Positions 46,832-55,804 of a DNA stretch of 64,000 nucleotides are shown here, piece by piece; within the stretch, counting starts at the first letter, position 1; each line of letters starts with the position of its first letter. The position numbers and the translations under genes were made by a program. Source of the DNA: Butyrivibrio sp. (GTDB lineage: Bacteria > Bacillota > Clostridia > Lachnospirales > Lachnospiraceae); NCBI GenBank assembly GCA_023664865.1, contig JAMPEU010000011.1, positions 43,115-107,114 on the forward strand, given 5' to 3'. The notes beneath the pieces are model-generated. The model saw only the letters and a program-made list of their open reading frames with translations. It had not been told where the DNA came from and did not search any database.

Positions 46832-46907
46832 AGTTCAGCCCACAGGCGGCGTTTTTCAAGGACCTTTTCAGTGAGCATATATGTCCATGCCGCCTGTGGG
46901 CTGAACT
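46832..46907. repeat. Miniature relative of the palindromic hairpin element
   Basis: A 76-bp element with perfect 19-bp arms (46832-46850, 46889-46907) and the core GGCGTTTTTCAAGGACC, identical to part of copy 2. It looks like an internally deleted copy. It lies upstream of the M16C gene. The rest of 46735-47094 holds a hairpin at 46919-46954 and no gene. Confidence 0.75.
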
Positions 46908-46918
46908 GTCTATTAAAA

Positions 46919-46954
46919 GAACCGGCAAAAACAAAAAAATGTTTCTACCGGTTC
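46919..46954 (-). terminator. Possible terminator behind the 47095-47538 gene
   Basis: GAACCGG / CCGGTTC outer stem with an inner AAACA / TGTTT stem; on the minus strand TTTTAAT follows. Confidence 0.45.
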
Positions 46955-47094
46955 AGTGTAAAAGGGGAATTTTACCAGAATTTGTCTAGTAGAGTAAGTT
47001 TAACAGAAAATAATGTCAAAATCAAGTGTTTTATGCGCTAAATAATTTGTTATTTATCGCGCAGGTTCTATTCGCAGTCGCATAGGGCATGAAC

Positions 47095-47538
47095 TCATAC
47101 GCTGAAAGACATCATTGCCAGCTTGGAAATCATTATCTCCTGTATTTTCAGGCTGCATTTTTTCTTCTGCGCAAGATTCATCTTTACCAACTGTTCTAGC
47201 GGAAGGTTCATATTCTTATAAACCAGCTTATTTGCTCCGAAAAGCCCCTTTTTCTCTATGTACATACATACTTTAACCTTCGCCTTAAGCTGCATATATG
47301 TCTTATAGGAAAAATCTTCCTTATCCATATAATAAAACTGGCTCTCAAGCGTGGTATCCGCCTGCGTGTCCTTCATTATATAATGCTCAATAATGCTTTT
47401 TAACTTAAACGGAACCATCTCATTCCCGATAATCTCCGCATAATTGTAGCGCGCGCCCAAATACAGGCTGCCCACATCCTGCATAAAGTATTTAAAATCA
47501 TTATCCTGATATTTATCGTCTATCTCAAACTGTTCCAT
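47095..47538 (-). CDS. Conserved Lachnospiraceae protein of unknown function (DUF6145-like)
   Basis: A 147-residue soluble, charged protein (GSLYLGARYNYAEIIGNEMV, YYMDKEDFSYKTYMQLKAKV). I recall it as a DUF6145-type family limited to Lachnospiraceae, but this is from memory of the pattern and not certain. No motif indicates a reaction. It follows the sigma-like gene, separated by a strong hairpin. Confidence 0.65.
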   Translation of the reverse strand: MEQFEIDDKYQDNDFKYFMQDVGSLYLGARYNYAEIIGNEMVPFKLKSIIEHYIMKDTQADTTLESQFYYMDKEDFSYKTYMQLKAKVKVCMYIEKKGLFGANKLVYKNMNLPLEQLVKMNLAQKKKCSLKIQEIMISKLAMMSFSV

Positions 47539-47562
47539 CTATTATAACTACCATGCCTTTCT

Positions 47563-47606
47563 TTCCGCCTGCAGGAGCATGGACGTCTATGCTCCTGCGG
47601 GCGGAA
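47563..47606. terminator. Hairpin behind the sigma-like gene
   Basis: An 18-bp stem (47563-47580 with 47589-47606, one G-T pair) with an 8-base loop, 8 bp past the stop at 47615. It lacks a clear U-tract and resembles the outer arms of the palindromic elements (GGAGCATGGACG). Confidence 0.5.
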
Positions 47607-47614
47607 CTGTCTCG

Positions 47615-48349
47615 CTATTTCTGTATAGACTCTATTTTATCTGCAGTAATACGCAAAGCGTCTAATATGGTTTTCCTGCTCATTCCGGTCTCATTCATCA
47701 ACTCTTCCACCGTCACCTTGCGTTGTAAGTCCTGCGCAAGTTCGTTTGCCTTATCCGCGACTTTATTTACCTTATCGGCTATCTTTTTATCCTTCTGCGC
47801 CTCTCCTGCGTCTTCCGCTATAAGTTCTTCCATAGCGTCCATAATCATTTTTCCTAACATTCCCTGCGCTTCCGCGGCATTCTCAAGCGCGCCCAACATA
47901 GTCACGCCCATAGCGAGCGCAACATTTCCTTCTCCGATTAAATCCTCTAACAACACGCCCTGCCCCGTATAAAGTTTCGCAATTTCCACTACGCGCGGTA
48001 AGAAAATCTGCGTCAAACGGTTCTGCGCCGCCGTATCCCCCGCCATCGCCGAGAGCGTAACCGCCTCCTGTTCGCCGTCAGAAACTTCCGGAAGTTCATT
48101 TAACTGATTTAAATAGTCCTGCAGATAATCGACTTCATCTTCACTCAGATATTCGTCCGGATTCACAGGCTCGCCAATCCCGATTTTATGCTGTTTCAGA
48201 TAGTCAAAGACCATATTTAACTTTTCATCATCAAGCTCAAGCGAGGCAAACGCCTCTTCTACCTGTTCTTTAGAGATGCAGTTTCCCTGTTCTTTCGCCG
48301 TTTTTCTGACCTGCTCTAAAGTCCTAGCAAACAAAACTTCCCGATTCAT
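47615..48349 (-). CDS. Sigma-70-like protein lacking region 4
   Basis: A 244-residue protein. The N-terminal part is like sigma region 1.1 (ISKEQVEEAFASLELDDEKL, YLQDYLNQLNELP). Residues about 105-150 follow region 2.1-2.2 (AQNRLTQIFLPRVVEIAKLY, VLLEDLIGEGNVALAMG) but the DNA-melting and -10-reading part is degenerate. The end resembles region 3 (KVTVEELMNETGMSRKTIL). Without region 4 it probably is not a standard sigma factor. Start at 48349 is tentative; an in-frame ATG lies at 48370. Confidence 0.6.
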   Translation of the reverse strand: MNREVLFARTLEQVRKTAKEQGNCISKEQVEEAFASLELDDEKLNMVFDYLKQHKIGIGEPVNPDEYLSEDEVDYLQDYLNQLNELPEVSDGEQEAVTLSAMAGDTAAQNRLTQIFLPRVVEIAKLYTGQGVLLEDLIGEGNVALAMGVTMLGALENAAEAQGMLGKMIMDAMEELIAEDAGEAQKDKKIADKVNKVADKANELAQDLQRKVTVEELMNETGMSRKTILDALRITADKIESIQK

Positions 48350-48390
48350 TTTATAACATTTTCCTTTCATATGCTTACTATTGATGTCTC

Positions 48391-48562
48391 GCAGACCGCG
48401 GGAAGCATGGAGACATATGTTCTCTTTGCGGTACGCTTTCGCTCCGTGAAAAAGCGCAGTGGTACTAAGTTCAAAAGCCGCAAAGCAACTTTTTCACTAA
48501 GTACCAGCGTTTTTCAAGGATCGCGTCAGAGAACATATGTCTCCATGCTTCCCGCGGTCTGC
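48391..48562. repeat. Large palindromic hairpin element, copy 4 (core inverted relative to copies 1-3)
   Basis: A 172-bp element with perfect 35-bp arms (48391-48425 and 48528-48562), the longest of the set. The core reads in the opposite direction to copies 1-3 (GCTCCGTGAAAAAGCGC, GGTACTAAG, GCGTTTTTCAAGGA on the plus strand). It begins 14 bp past the stop of the rhomboid-like gene. Confidence 0.92.
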
Positions 48563-48576
48563 ACTACTTGACTTTA

Positions 48577-49464
48577 TTAATGTTTCACATGGGTATGCGT
48601 ATACAAATGTTCTTCGCAGTATTCGTAATTGCCGTCGCACTTAGAGCAGAACCTGAACTGCATACCGGGACTGTTTTCCTCCGTCCTTCCGCAGATTGCA
48701 CACTTATGCTTAGTGATGCCGCTTCCCGCGCGCCTTACGTCGCGCTTAAATTCCTGCCGCCTTCGTATCTGCTTAGGATTAAGGTGCATCATATTTCTTG
48801 ATGTAAAGAAAAATACTATAAAGTTCATCAGCGATGCGGCAATCACGAACTTAGCATATATGCTGCCCTGAAGGAATGAAATAACAAGCATTATTCCATA
48901 AATTATTCCCATCCACTTCATTTTAATAGGAATAATAAACATCAACAATACCGAATGTTCAGGGAATGTCGCCGCAAATGCAAGGAAAATCGACATATTT
49001 ACATAGTAGGTGCTGAACATGGTGGAAACAGCATTAAAATATTCATATGGCATTGTATCAGGCGTTGCAACCATACCATAAACGCCACGCAGTAAAATCG
49101 GCTCTTTCACCAGATAGCAATACCCCATCAACAGAAAACTTCCAAGAATCGTAAAAAGTATCCCGCCGAAAATATATACATTATATCTGTATGTCCCCCA
49201 TGTCCGCTCTAACGTCGTACCAATAGAGCAATAAAAATACAGCATTATAAATGTAAAAAGCCCTAACCTATCCGGCGGAATTAAAATCCACGACACAAGC
49301 CGCCATATCTGCCCGTGCAGAATCGCATATGGATTAAGCGTAAGATAATAATAAATACTTGGTATTAACCATTCAATCACATATCCTACCGCATAGCAGA
49401 CAACCAGTACCAGCGAAAGATTCCTGATTGCATATTTACCGAATTTCTTTTCAAACGAACTCAT
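48577..49464 (-). CDS. Rhomboid-like membrane protein with C-terminal zinc ribbon, probably inactive
   Basis: A 295-residue protein with about six membrane helices in a rhomboid layout (HGQIWRLVSWILIPP corresponds to the conserved WR region). The catalytic GxSG serine and the TM6 histidine are not visible, so this is likely a pseudoprotease. The tail has CAICG..CSKCDGNYEYCEEH, a zinc-binding domain. AAGGAG lies upstream and a TTTACT/TAGAAT promoter is at 49519-49547. Confidence 0.75.
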   Translation of the reverse strand: MSSFEKKFGKYAIRNLSLVLVVCYAVGYVIEWLIPSIYYYLTLNPYAILHGQIWRLVSWILIPPDRLGLFTFIMLYFYCSIGTTLERTWGTYRYNVYIFGGILFTILGSFLLMGYCYLVKEPILLRGVYGMVATPDTMPYEYFNAVSTMFSTYYVNMSIFLAFAATFPEHSVLLMFIIPIKMKWMGIIYGIMLVISFLQGSIYAKFVIAASLMNFIVFFFTSRNMMHLNPKQIRRRQEFKRDVRRAGSGITKHKCAICGRTEENSPGMQFRFCSKCDGNYEYCEEHLYTHTHVKH

Positions 49465-49518
49465 ATCTATATCATACTCCTTTTATATTCTGTCATTTCT
49501 TATGGAAATTTTTAATAT

Positions 49519-49547
49519 ATTCTACCATTCCTATTTTTAAAAGTAAA
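49519..49547 (-). promoter_or_regulatory. Promoter of the rhomboid-like gene
   Basis: Minus-strand TTTACT (49547-49542), 17-bp spacer, TAGAAT (49524-49519). Confidence 0.65.
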
Positions 49548-49641
49548 TGACACTCTTGTAAAATAAATTGAAGGTAATAAAAATTTAATATTTTACTTGC
49601 AAAAACTTCATAATTTCTCAAAAATTCTCAGGCAGAGTTGA

Positions 49642-49670
49642 TTGCTTTTTCAAAATGAGTGTCGTATAAT
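49642..49670 (+). promoter_or_regulatory. Promoter of the dehydratase-activase gene
   Basis: TTGCTT (49642-49647), 17-bp spacer, TATAAT (49665-49670). The transcript would have a leader of about 80 bases. Confidence 0.8.
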
Positions 49671-49755
49671 GACTAAGCATGTCAGTTTGTAATGCGCAGA
49701 CCTGTCGAACAATTACATTAGTTCATTATATTCATATAGCAAGAAGAAGTATAGT

Positions 49756-52700
49756 ATGAAAAATAAAGCAGGCCAAGAAAGGAGCATGATTGTTGTAATG
49801 AACCAAGCACAGTATACTTTAGGTATCGATATAGGTTCAACTACTGTTAAAATAGCTGTTTTGGACGATAAGCACCAGCTTATGTTCTCCGACTACAAGC
49901 GGCATTTTGCCAATATCAGGGAAACCTTGTCCGACTTACTCCAAAGTGCATATAAAGAATTAGGAAATATTTCCTTAAATCCGATGATTACAGGTTCGGG
50001 CGGACTAACCCTCGCCAACCACTTAAAAGTGCCTTTTGTGCAGGAGGTAATCGCGGTATCTACATCGCTCCAGGAATTTGCCCCCATCACAGACGTAGCA
50101 ATCGAGTTAGGCGGAGAAGACGCTAAAATCATATATTTTGAAGGCGGCAACGTGGAACAGCGTATGAATGGAATCTGCGCAGGCGGCACGGGCTCTTTTA
50201 TAGACCAGATGGCCTCCCTGCTACAGACAGACGCATCAGGTTTAAACGAGTACGCTAAAAATTATCATTCGCTCTATACTATTGCGGCAAGGTGCGGCGT
50301 ATTTGCCAAATCCGATATCCAGCCGCTTATAAATGAAGGCGCGACTAAGGAAGATTTGTCGGCATCCATATTCCAAGCCGTAGTCAACCAGACCATCAGC
50401 GGTCTTGCCTGCGGCAAGCCAATCCGCGGACATGTTGCCTTCTTAGGCGGTCCGCTGCATTTTCTCTCTGAGCTTAAGCAGAGCTTTATCCGCACCCTTA
50501 AACTTGATGATGAACATATTATAGATATGGAGAACACCCATCTGTTCGCAGCAATCGGTTCCGCCTTAAACGCTAAAGAAAACGTATGTTATTCTATGGA
50601 AGAAATGGTGGCGAAACTCTCTTCCGATATCAAAATGGAATTTGAAGTAGAACGTATGGAACCGCTGTTTGCCTCTAAGAGTGATTATGACAATTTCAGT
50701 AAAAGACACTCTCTTCATCATGTAAAGACCGCCGATTTGGCATCATATAACGGCAAATGTTTCCTCGGCATCGACGCAGGAAGCACTACGACTAAGGCGG
50801 CTCTTGTCAGTGAAGACGGCTCTTTGCTTTATTCTTTTTACAGCAGCAATAACGGCAGTCCGCTAAAGACGGCAATCCGCGCCATTAAAGAAATCTATTC
50901 CCTGCTCCCTAGTGGTGCGTCAATAGTCCGCTCCTGCTCCACAGGCTACGGCGAGGCGCTGATGAAAGCCGCATTTTTACTTGATGATGGCGAAGTTGAG
51001 ACAGTTGCGCACTATAACGCTGCCGCCTTTTTCAATCCGGAAGTTGACTGTATTTTGGATATCGGCGGACAGGATATGAAGTGCATTAAAATCAAAAACC
51101 AGACAGTTGACAGCGTGCAGCTTAATGAGGCATGCTCCTCAGGCTGCGGCTCATTTATAGAGACATTTGCCAAATCGCTTAATTACAGCGTACAGGATTT
51201 TGCCGGCGCGGCGCTTTTTGCTAAGCACCCTATCGACTTAGGCACGCGCTGCACAGTATTTATGAATTCCAAAGTAAAACAGGCGCAGAAGGAAGGCGCG
51301 GACGTTTCGGATATTTCCGCAGGACTTGCGTATTCCGTTATTAAAAACGCCTTATTTAAAGTCATCAAAGTATCAGATGCCTCGGAACTTGGCAAAAATA
51401 TCGTCGTGCAGGGAGGCACTTTCTATAACGATGCCGTACTGCGCAGTTTTGAAAAGATTGCGGGCTGCGAAGTTATACGTCCTGATATCGCGGGCATCAT
51501 GGGCGCATTCGGCGCAGCGTTGATTGCAAGAGCGGGCTACAGCGAAGGTTATCAGACCACCATGCTTGACATTGACAAAATTAATTCCCTTCAATTTGAG
51601 ACAAGTATGGCTAAGTGCAAGGGCTGCACCAATAACTGCCGCCTTACCATAAATAAATTTACGGGCGGCAGACAGTATATCTCCGGCAACCGCTGCGAAC
51701 GCGGGCTTGGAAAAGCTAAAAAAGAGAGCGACATCCCCAACCTTTTTGATTATAAACTTAAACGTATATTCTCATATGAGCCGCTTCCGGCAGACGAAGC
51801 CGTAAGGGGCAGCGTAGGCATACCGCGAGTATTGAATATGTATGAAAATTATCCGTTCTGGTTTACGTTTTTCACAAGGCTCGGATACCGTGTCGTACTC
51901 TCGCCCGTTTCCAACCGCAAAATCTATGAGTTGGGCATCGAATCGATTCCAAGCGAGTCCGAATGTTACCCTGCCAAGCTTGCGCACGGACACATAACAT
52001 GGCTAATAAAACAGGGCGTGGATTTTATTTTTTATCCCGCGCTGTTCTATGAACGCAACGAGTTTAATGAGGCAAACAATCATTATAACTGCCCCATTGT
52101 TACTTCTTATTCCGAAAATATCAAGAACAACGTGGAAGAGATTGGGCGCGGCGAAATCGTATTCCGCAACCCTTTTATGTCGTTCAGGGATTTAAAGACC
52201 GTCACTGAGGCTTTAGCTAAAGAATTTAACGAACTTCCAATAACAGATGTTATGGACGCATGTAAAGAGGCATGGGAAGAACTGGCAAAAGCTAGGGAAG
52301 ATATGATGAAAAAGGGCGAAGAAACCCTTGAATATATGGAGAAGAACCACAAACGCGGCATCGTGCTTGCCGGACGTCCTTATCATATAGATCCGGAAAT
52401 CAACCACGGCATCCCCGAACTGATTAATTCCTATGACGTGGCGGTATTGACGGAAGATTCTGTCTCCCACCTTGCGCTGCCTGAACGGCCGCTTATCGTT
52501 TCAGACCAGTGGATGTACCATTCCAGACTTTATGCGGCGGCAAGCTTCGTAAAAACAAGGGACGATTTGGATTTAATACAGCTTAACTCCTTCGGCTGCG
52601 GTTTAGACGCCGTGACGACAGACCAGGTTAATGACATTTTATCAGGCTCGGATAAAATTTATACATGCTTAAAGATTGATGAAGTCAACAACCTTGGCGC

Positions 52701-54033
52701 CGCAAGAATCCGTATCCGCTCTCTCCTTTCTGCGATTAAGGTTAAAGAGCAGAAACAAAAAGAAAGGAAAATTAATTCCAGCGCGTTTATAAGAAGCGAA
52801 TTTACGGAAGAAATGCGCAAGGAATATACGATTCTCTGCCCGCAGATGTCTCCTATCCACTTTGATATATTACAGCCTGCCCTCAACGCATGCGGCTACC
52901 ATTTTGAAGTGCTTGGCAACGACAACAGGCACGCAGTAGACGTCGGGCTTAAATATGTAAATAATGACGCATGTTATCCTTCCTTGATGGTAGTAGGACA
53001 GATTATGGATGCACTGTTGTCGGGTAAATACGATATAAACAAAACAGCTGTTGTTATAACCCAGACCGGCGGCGGCTGCCGTGCAACCAACTATATCGGC
53101 TTTATCAGGAGAGCCTTGGGAAAAGCCGGCATGGAACAGGTTCCCGTAATTTCCCTGAATTTATCGGGTTTAGAAAGCAACTCCGGATTCCACCTGAATG
53201 CGGATATGCTTATGCGCGCCGCTTATGGCGCTGTATTCGGCGATATCTTCATGCGGTGCATATACAGGATGCGCCCCTATGAACAGACTCCCGGCTCCGT
53301 CAACGCCGTTCATCAGAAATGGCTGGCAAAATGCCGTGAATTTGTTTCAGGCAAGCATCTTAACTATTTTACATTCAACAAGATGTGCCGACAGATAATT
53401 GAAGATTTCGACCACATACCCATTACCGATGAAGATAAGCCGCGCGTCGGCATCGTAGGAGAAATCCTTGTAAAATTTGCCCCTGCGGCTAACAATCATC
53501 TGGTTGAACTGCTTGAAGCGGAAGGCGCGCAGGCTGTTGTTCCGGATTTGCTCGACTTCATACTATACTGCTTTTACAATCAAATCTACAAAGCGGATAA
53601 CTTAGGCACTTCCAGAAAAGCCTCCGCAATATGCAGATTCGGAATATGGGCTGTCGAAATGCTCCGTGGGAGCGCCGCCAAAGCCTTTGAAAAGAGCGTA
53701 CATTTTGAACCGCCCGTAAGCATTTATAAACTCGTGGAATATGCCAAGCCCATCGTCAATATCGGCAACCAGACCGGCGAAGGCTGGTTTCTGACCGGAG
53801 AAATGATTGAGCTTATCCATAGCGGAGTCAACAATATAGTATGCACCCAGCCGTTTGCATGCCTGCCTAACCATATTGTGGGAAAAGGGGTAATAAAAGA
53901 AATAAGAAAGCAGTATCCGCTTTCTAATATAGTGGCAATCGACTATGATCCCGGCGCAAGCGAGGTCAACCAGTTAAACAGAATCAAACTGATGCTCTCT
54001 ACGGCACAGAAAAATTTAAAGAAAGCAGAGTAG
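49756..54033 (+). CDS. Giant acyl-CoA dehydratase activase-related protein (two BcrAD/BadFG ASKHA domains plus DUF2229)
   Basis: A 1425-residue fusion. Domain 1 begins [19 protein letters not shown] and has [13 protein letters not shown]. Domain 2 begins [16 protein letters not shown] and has [18 protein letters not shown], the 4Fe-4S-site cysteine of HgdC-type activators. A Cys-rich linker ([20 protein letters not shown]) leads to a DUF2229 region and an HgdB-like C-terminal half. Related small activators drive 2-hydroxyacyl-CoA dehydratases with ATP; the role of this long form is unknown. In-frame ATGs at 49786 and 49798 are alternative starts. Confidence 0.9.
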   Translation: MKNKAGQERSMIVVMNQAQYTLGIDIGSTTVKIAVLDDKHQLMFSDYKRHFANIRETLSDLLQSAYKELGNISLNPMITGSGGLTLANHLKVPFVQEVIAVSTSLQEFAPITDVAIELGGEDAKIIYFEGGNVEQRMNGICAGGTGSFIDQMASLLQTDASGLNEYAKNYHSLYTIAARCGVFAKSDIQPLINEGATKEDLSASIFQAVVNQTISGLACGKPIRGHVAFLGGPLHFLSELKQSFIRTLKLDDEHIIDMENTHLFAAIGSALNAKENVCYSMEEMVAKLSSDIKMEFEVERMEPLFASKSDYDNFSKRHSLHHVKTADLASYNGKCFLGIDAGSTTTKAALVSEDGSLLYSFYSSNNGSPLKTAIRAIKEIYSLLPSGASIVRSCSTGYGEALMKAAFLLDDGEVETVAHYNAAAFFNPEVDCILDIGGQDMKCIKIKNQTVDSVQLNEACSSGCGSFIETFAKSLNYSVQDFAGAALFAKHPIDLGTRCTVFMNSKVKQAQKEGADVSDISAGLAYSVIKNALFKVIKVSDASELGKNIVVQGGTFYNDAVLRSFEKIAGCEVIRPDIAGIMGAFGAALIARAGYSEGYQTTMLDIDKINSLQFETSMAKCKGCTNNCRLTINKFTGGRQYISGNRCERGLGKAKKESDIPNLFDYKLKRIFSYEPLPADEAVRGSVGIPRVLNMYENYPFWFTFFTRLGYRVVLSPVSNRKIYELGIESIPSESECYPAKLAHGHITWLIKQGVDFIFYPALFYERNEFNEANNHYNCPIVTSYSENIKNNVEEIGRGEIVFRNPFMSFRDLKTVTEALAKEFNELPITDVMDACKEAWEELAKAREDMMKKGEETLEYMEKNHKRGIVLAGRPYHIDPEINHGIPELINSYDVAVLTEDSVSHLALPERPLIVSDQWMYHSRLYAAASFVKTRDDLDLIQLNSFGCGLDAVTTDQVNDILSGSDKIYTCLKIDEVNNLGAARIRIRSLLSAIKVKEQKQKERKINSSAFIRSEFTEEMRKEYTILCPQMSPIHFDILQPALNACGYHFEVLGNDNRHAVDVGLKYVNNDACYPSLMVVGQIMDALLSGKYDINKTAVVITQTGGGCRATNYIGFIRRALGKAGMEQVPVISLNLSGLESNSGFHLNADMLMRAAYGAVFGDIFMRCIYRMRPYEQTPGSVNAVHQKWLAKCREFVSGKHLNYFTFNKMCRQIIEDFDHIPITDEDKPRVGIVGEILVKFAPAANNHLVELLEAEGAQAVVPDLLDFILYCFYNQIYKADNLGTSRKASAICRFGIWAVEMLRGSAAKAFEKSVHFEPPVSIYKLVEYAKPIVNIGNQTGEGWFLTGEMIELIHSGVNNIVCTQPFACLPNHIVGKGVIKEIRKQYPLSNIVAIDYDPGASEVNQLNRIKLMLSTAQKNLKKAE

Positions 54034-54054
54034 CCTCGGCTACATCTGCTTTCT
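54020..54054. terminator. Bidirectional terminator between convergent genes
   Basis: GAAAGCAGA / TCTGCTTTC with an inner GTAGCC / GGCTAC stem; T-rich on both sides. It overlaps the 3' coding ends of the activase gene and of the 58-residue gene on the other strand. Confidence 0.75.
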
Positions 54055-54216
54055 TACTACTTTGTATTCATCGTCCAACTGATAGAATGAACATTCAAAA
54101 CTCCCGCCGCTTAAGAAACGGCTCATATCGTCTTCGTCCAAATCCACCATACAGACATAACATTCATAGTCTTCATCATAGACATAATTACTGCATGTAT
54201 CACAATTACTGCTCAT
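54040..54216 (-). CDS. Small Cys-rich Lachnospiraceae protein (DUF6472-like)
   Basis: A 58-residue protein, MSSNCDTCSNYVYDEDYECY at the start, then CMVDLDEDDMSRFLSG and FYQLDDEYKVVRKQM at the end. The pattern of N-terminal CxxC, acidic YDEDYE and the C-terminal YQLDDEYK..RKQM matches a family I know from Lachnospiraceae genomes as DUF6472. Four or five cysteines suggest metal binding. It probably shares a transcript with the 54244-54534 gene. Confidence 0.8.
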   Translation of the reverse strand: MSSNCDTCSNYVYDEDYECYVCMVDLDEDDMSRFLSGGSFECSFYQLDDEYKVVRKQM

Positions 54217-54243
54217 TCCGGTTTTAGTCCTTATTACCCTGTT

Positions 54244-54534
54244 TTAATAAAAAGATTTATCAAGTTTACGATTGATGAATTTAATACGGCAGTTATCTTC
54301 ATCAATAAGCGGCTGTATCGCTGCATCGGCAATCTCCTTCTGCAGCTGATTGACACAGAATATACAGGTGCCGAATTTATCGCCGGAGAACAACTTAGGT
54401 TTCTCCCATTTAACATAATATGACACCCTGCTCTTCAATAAAAGCTTCTCGATATTTCTCTTAGTTTCCAAGTCGCCGACCTGACACCATTCCAATTCGT
54501 TGTGTACTTTTACTTTTTGATATGCTGTTTCCAT
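54244..54534 (-). CDS. Small conserved hypothetical protein
   Basis: A 96-residue protein (HNELEWCQVGDLETKRNIEK, GDKFGTCIFCVNQLQKEIAD). It is reminiscent of short putative signal-transducing DUF2007-like proteins, with LLLKSRVSYYVKW at the place of their core, but the match is weak. AAGG precedes the ATG. It lies just before the 58-residue gene on the same strand. Confidence 0.6.
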   Translation of the reverse strand: METAYQKVKVHNELEWCQVGDLETKRNIEKLLLKSRVSYYVKWEKPKLFSGDKFGTCIFCVNQLQKEIADAAIQPLIDEDNCRIKFINRKLDKSFY

Positions 54535-54737
54535 ATAGCCTTGCCTCTTTCTTAAGTATATGGATTTATATTCTCCATTATACCTTACAAAATTCTGTCT
54601 AAAATTTCAGTCTGTTTAATTATATAACTTTTTATCCGAATGTGCAAGCTTGCAGAATATCATATTTTGTGTTATTGTAAAAAAGGTTTGTTATATTGAA
54701 TTATCTTGAAGATTTAAAATAAGAACGGAGAATTACC

Positions 54738-55655
54738 ATGCCTATCAGAATACAGGATTCACTCCCGGCTAAGACTATCTTGGAAAATGAAAATATTTTC
54801 GTTATGACAGAACACAGGGCTATCCATCAGGATATACGTCCATTACATGTGCTTATCCTAAATCTTATGCCGACCAAAATAATTACGGAAACCCAGCTTC
54901 TCCGCAAGCTTTCTAATACGCCTTTACAGGTATCCGTGGAATTTCTGCAGACTGCAAGCTATGTGCCGCAGCATACGGATTCCAATCACATGGAATCTTT
55001 CTATACTACTTTTGACAAAATCAAGAAACGCAAATTCGACGGTATGATTATAACCGGTGCGCCGCTTGATTATGTCAAATTTGAAGATGTTACATATTGG
55101 AAAGAATTATGCACCATCATGGAATGGTGTAAAACCCATGTACACTGTACCCTGCACTTATGCTGGGGCGCTTTTGCCGGACTGTACTATTATTACGGGC
55201 TTGAACGCTACGACATGAGCGAGAAACTCTCCGGTGTCTACGCCCACAGAGTATTAAAGAAGACTTCCCCGCTCTTCCGTGGTTTCGACGATATCTTCTA
55301 TGCGCCACAGTCACGCGCGATGGGAATAGCCGCAGATAAAATAACATCCGTTCCCGAATTGGAACTTATGGCAGTTTCTGACGAGGCGGGCGTAACCATT
55401 GTTAAGACTACCGACAGCCGCCATCTTTTCGTCACCTGCCACCCCGAATACGATTCGGATACGCTTGCCAAAGAATACTACAGGGATTTGGAAAAAGGCA
55501 TGAACCCCAAAGTCCCTGCTAATTATTTTCCAGACGACGACCCTTCAAAATCGCCGATTGTAAACTGGCGTTCCACGGGGCAGCTGCTGTATTCGAATTG
55601 GTTGAACTACTACGTGTACCAGACTACGCCGTATGATGTGGGGGAGATTGAGTGA
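54738..55655 (+). CDS. metA: Homoserine O-acyltransferase MetA
   Basis: A 305-residue MetA-family enzyme that activates homoserine for methionine synthesis. Catalytic Cys142 lies in HLCWGAFAGLYYY, with His235 and Glu237 in CHPEYD. The residue known to set acyl donor choice, position 111, is Asp (GAPLDYVKFEDV), where acetyltransferases have Glu and E. coli succinyltransferase has Gly. GGAG lies seven bases before the ATG. No SAM riboswitch is seen in the 203-bp leader. Confidence 0.95.
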   Translation: MPIRIQDSLPAKTILENENIFVMTEHRAIHQDIRPLHVLILNLMPTKIITETQLLRKLSNTPLQVSVEFLQTASYVPQHTDSNHMESFYTTFDKIKKRKFDGMIITGAPLDYVKFEDVTYWKELCTIMEWCKTHVHCTLHLCWGAFAGLYYYYGLERYDMSEKLSGVYAHRVLKKTSPLFRGFDDIFYAPQSRAMGIAADKITSVPELELMAVSDEAGVTIVKTTDSRHLFVTCHPEYDSDTLAKEYYRDLEKGMNPKVPANYFPDDDPSKSPIVNWRSTGQLLYSNWLNYYVYQTTPYDVGEIE

Positions 55656-55696
55656 AAATCTAGGTTTTATGCTGTTTTCAGCAATTTTAGATTTTT
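55655..55696 (+). terminator. Terminator behind metA
   Basis: AAAATCTA / TAGATTTT outer stem, GCTG / CAGC inner stem, then TTTTT. It begins on the metA stop codon. Confidence 0.7.
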
Positions 55697-55703
55697 ACAA
55701 ATC

Positions 55704-55801
55704 TTCACATAACTTCACGTATTTTCACGGCAAAATGGTGTAGTAATGGTGTAAAATGGTGTAGTAAATGGCGTAGTAAAACTTTTAAAATGGTGTAGTA
55801 A
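55704..55801. repeat. Helically phased direct repeats at the element end, likely integrase/excisionase arm sites
   Basis: TTCAC occurs at 55704, 55714 and 55724, exactly 10 bp apart. It is followed by five copies of ATGGTGTAGTAA or close variants starting at 55735, 55746, 55756, 55768 and 55790, mostly 10-12 bp apart. The cluster lies directly past the integrase gene, where arm-type sites of integrative elements usually sit. The attachment core itself is not identified. Confidence 0.65.
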
Positions 55802-55804
55802 ACA

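Noticed and set aside
54535-54737. SAM riboswitch upstream of metA
   Set aside because: No conserved SAM-I, SAM-II or SAM-IV core is visible in the AT-rich leader and no terminator precedes the ATG.
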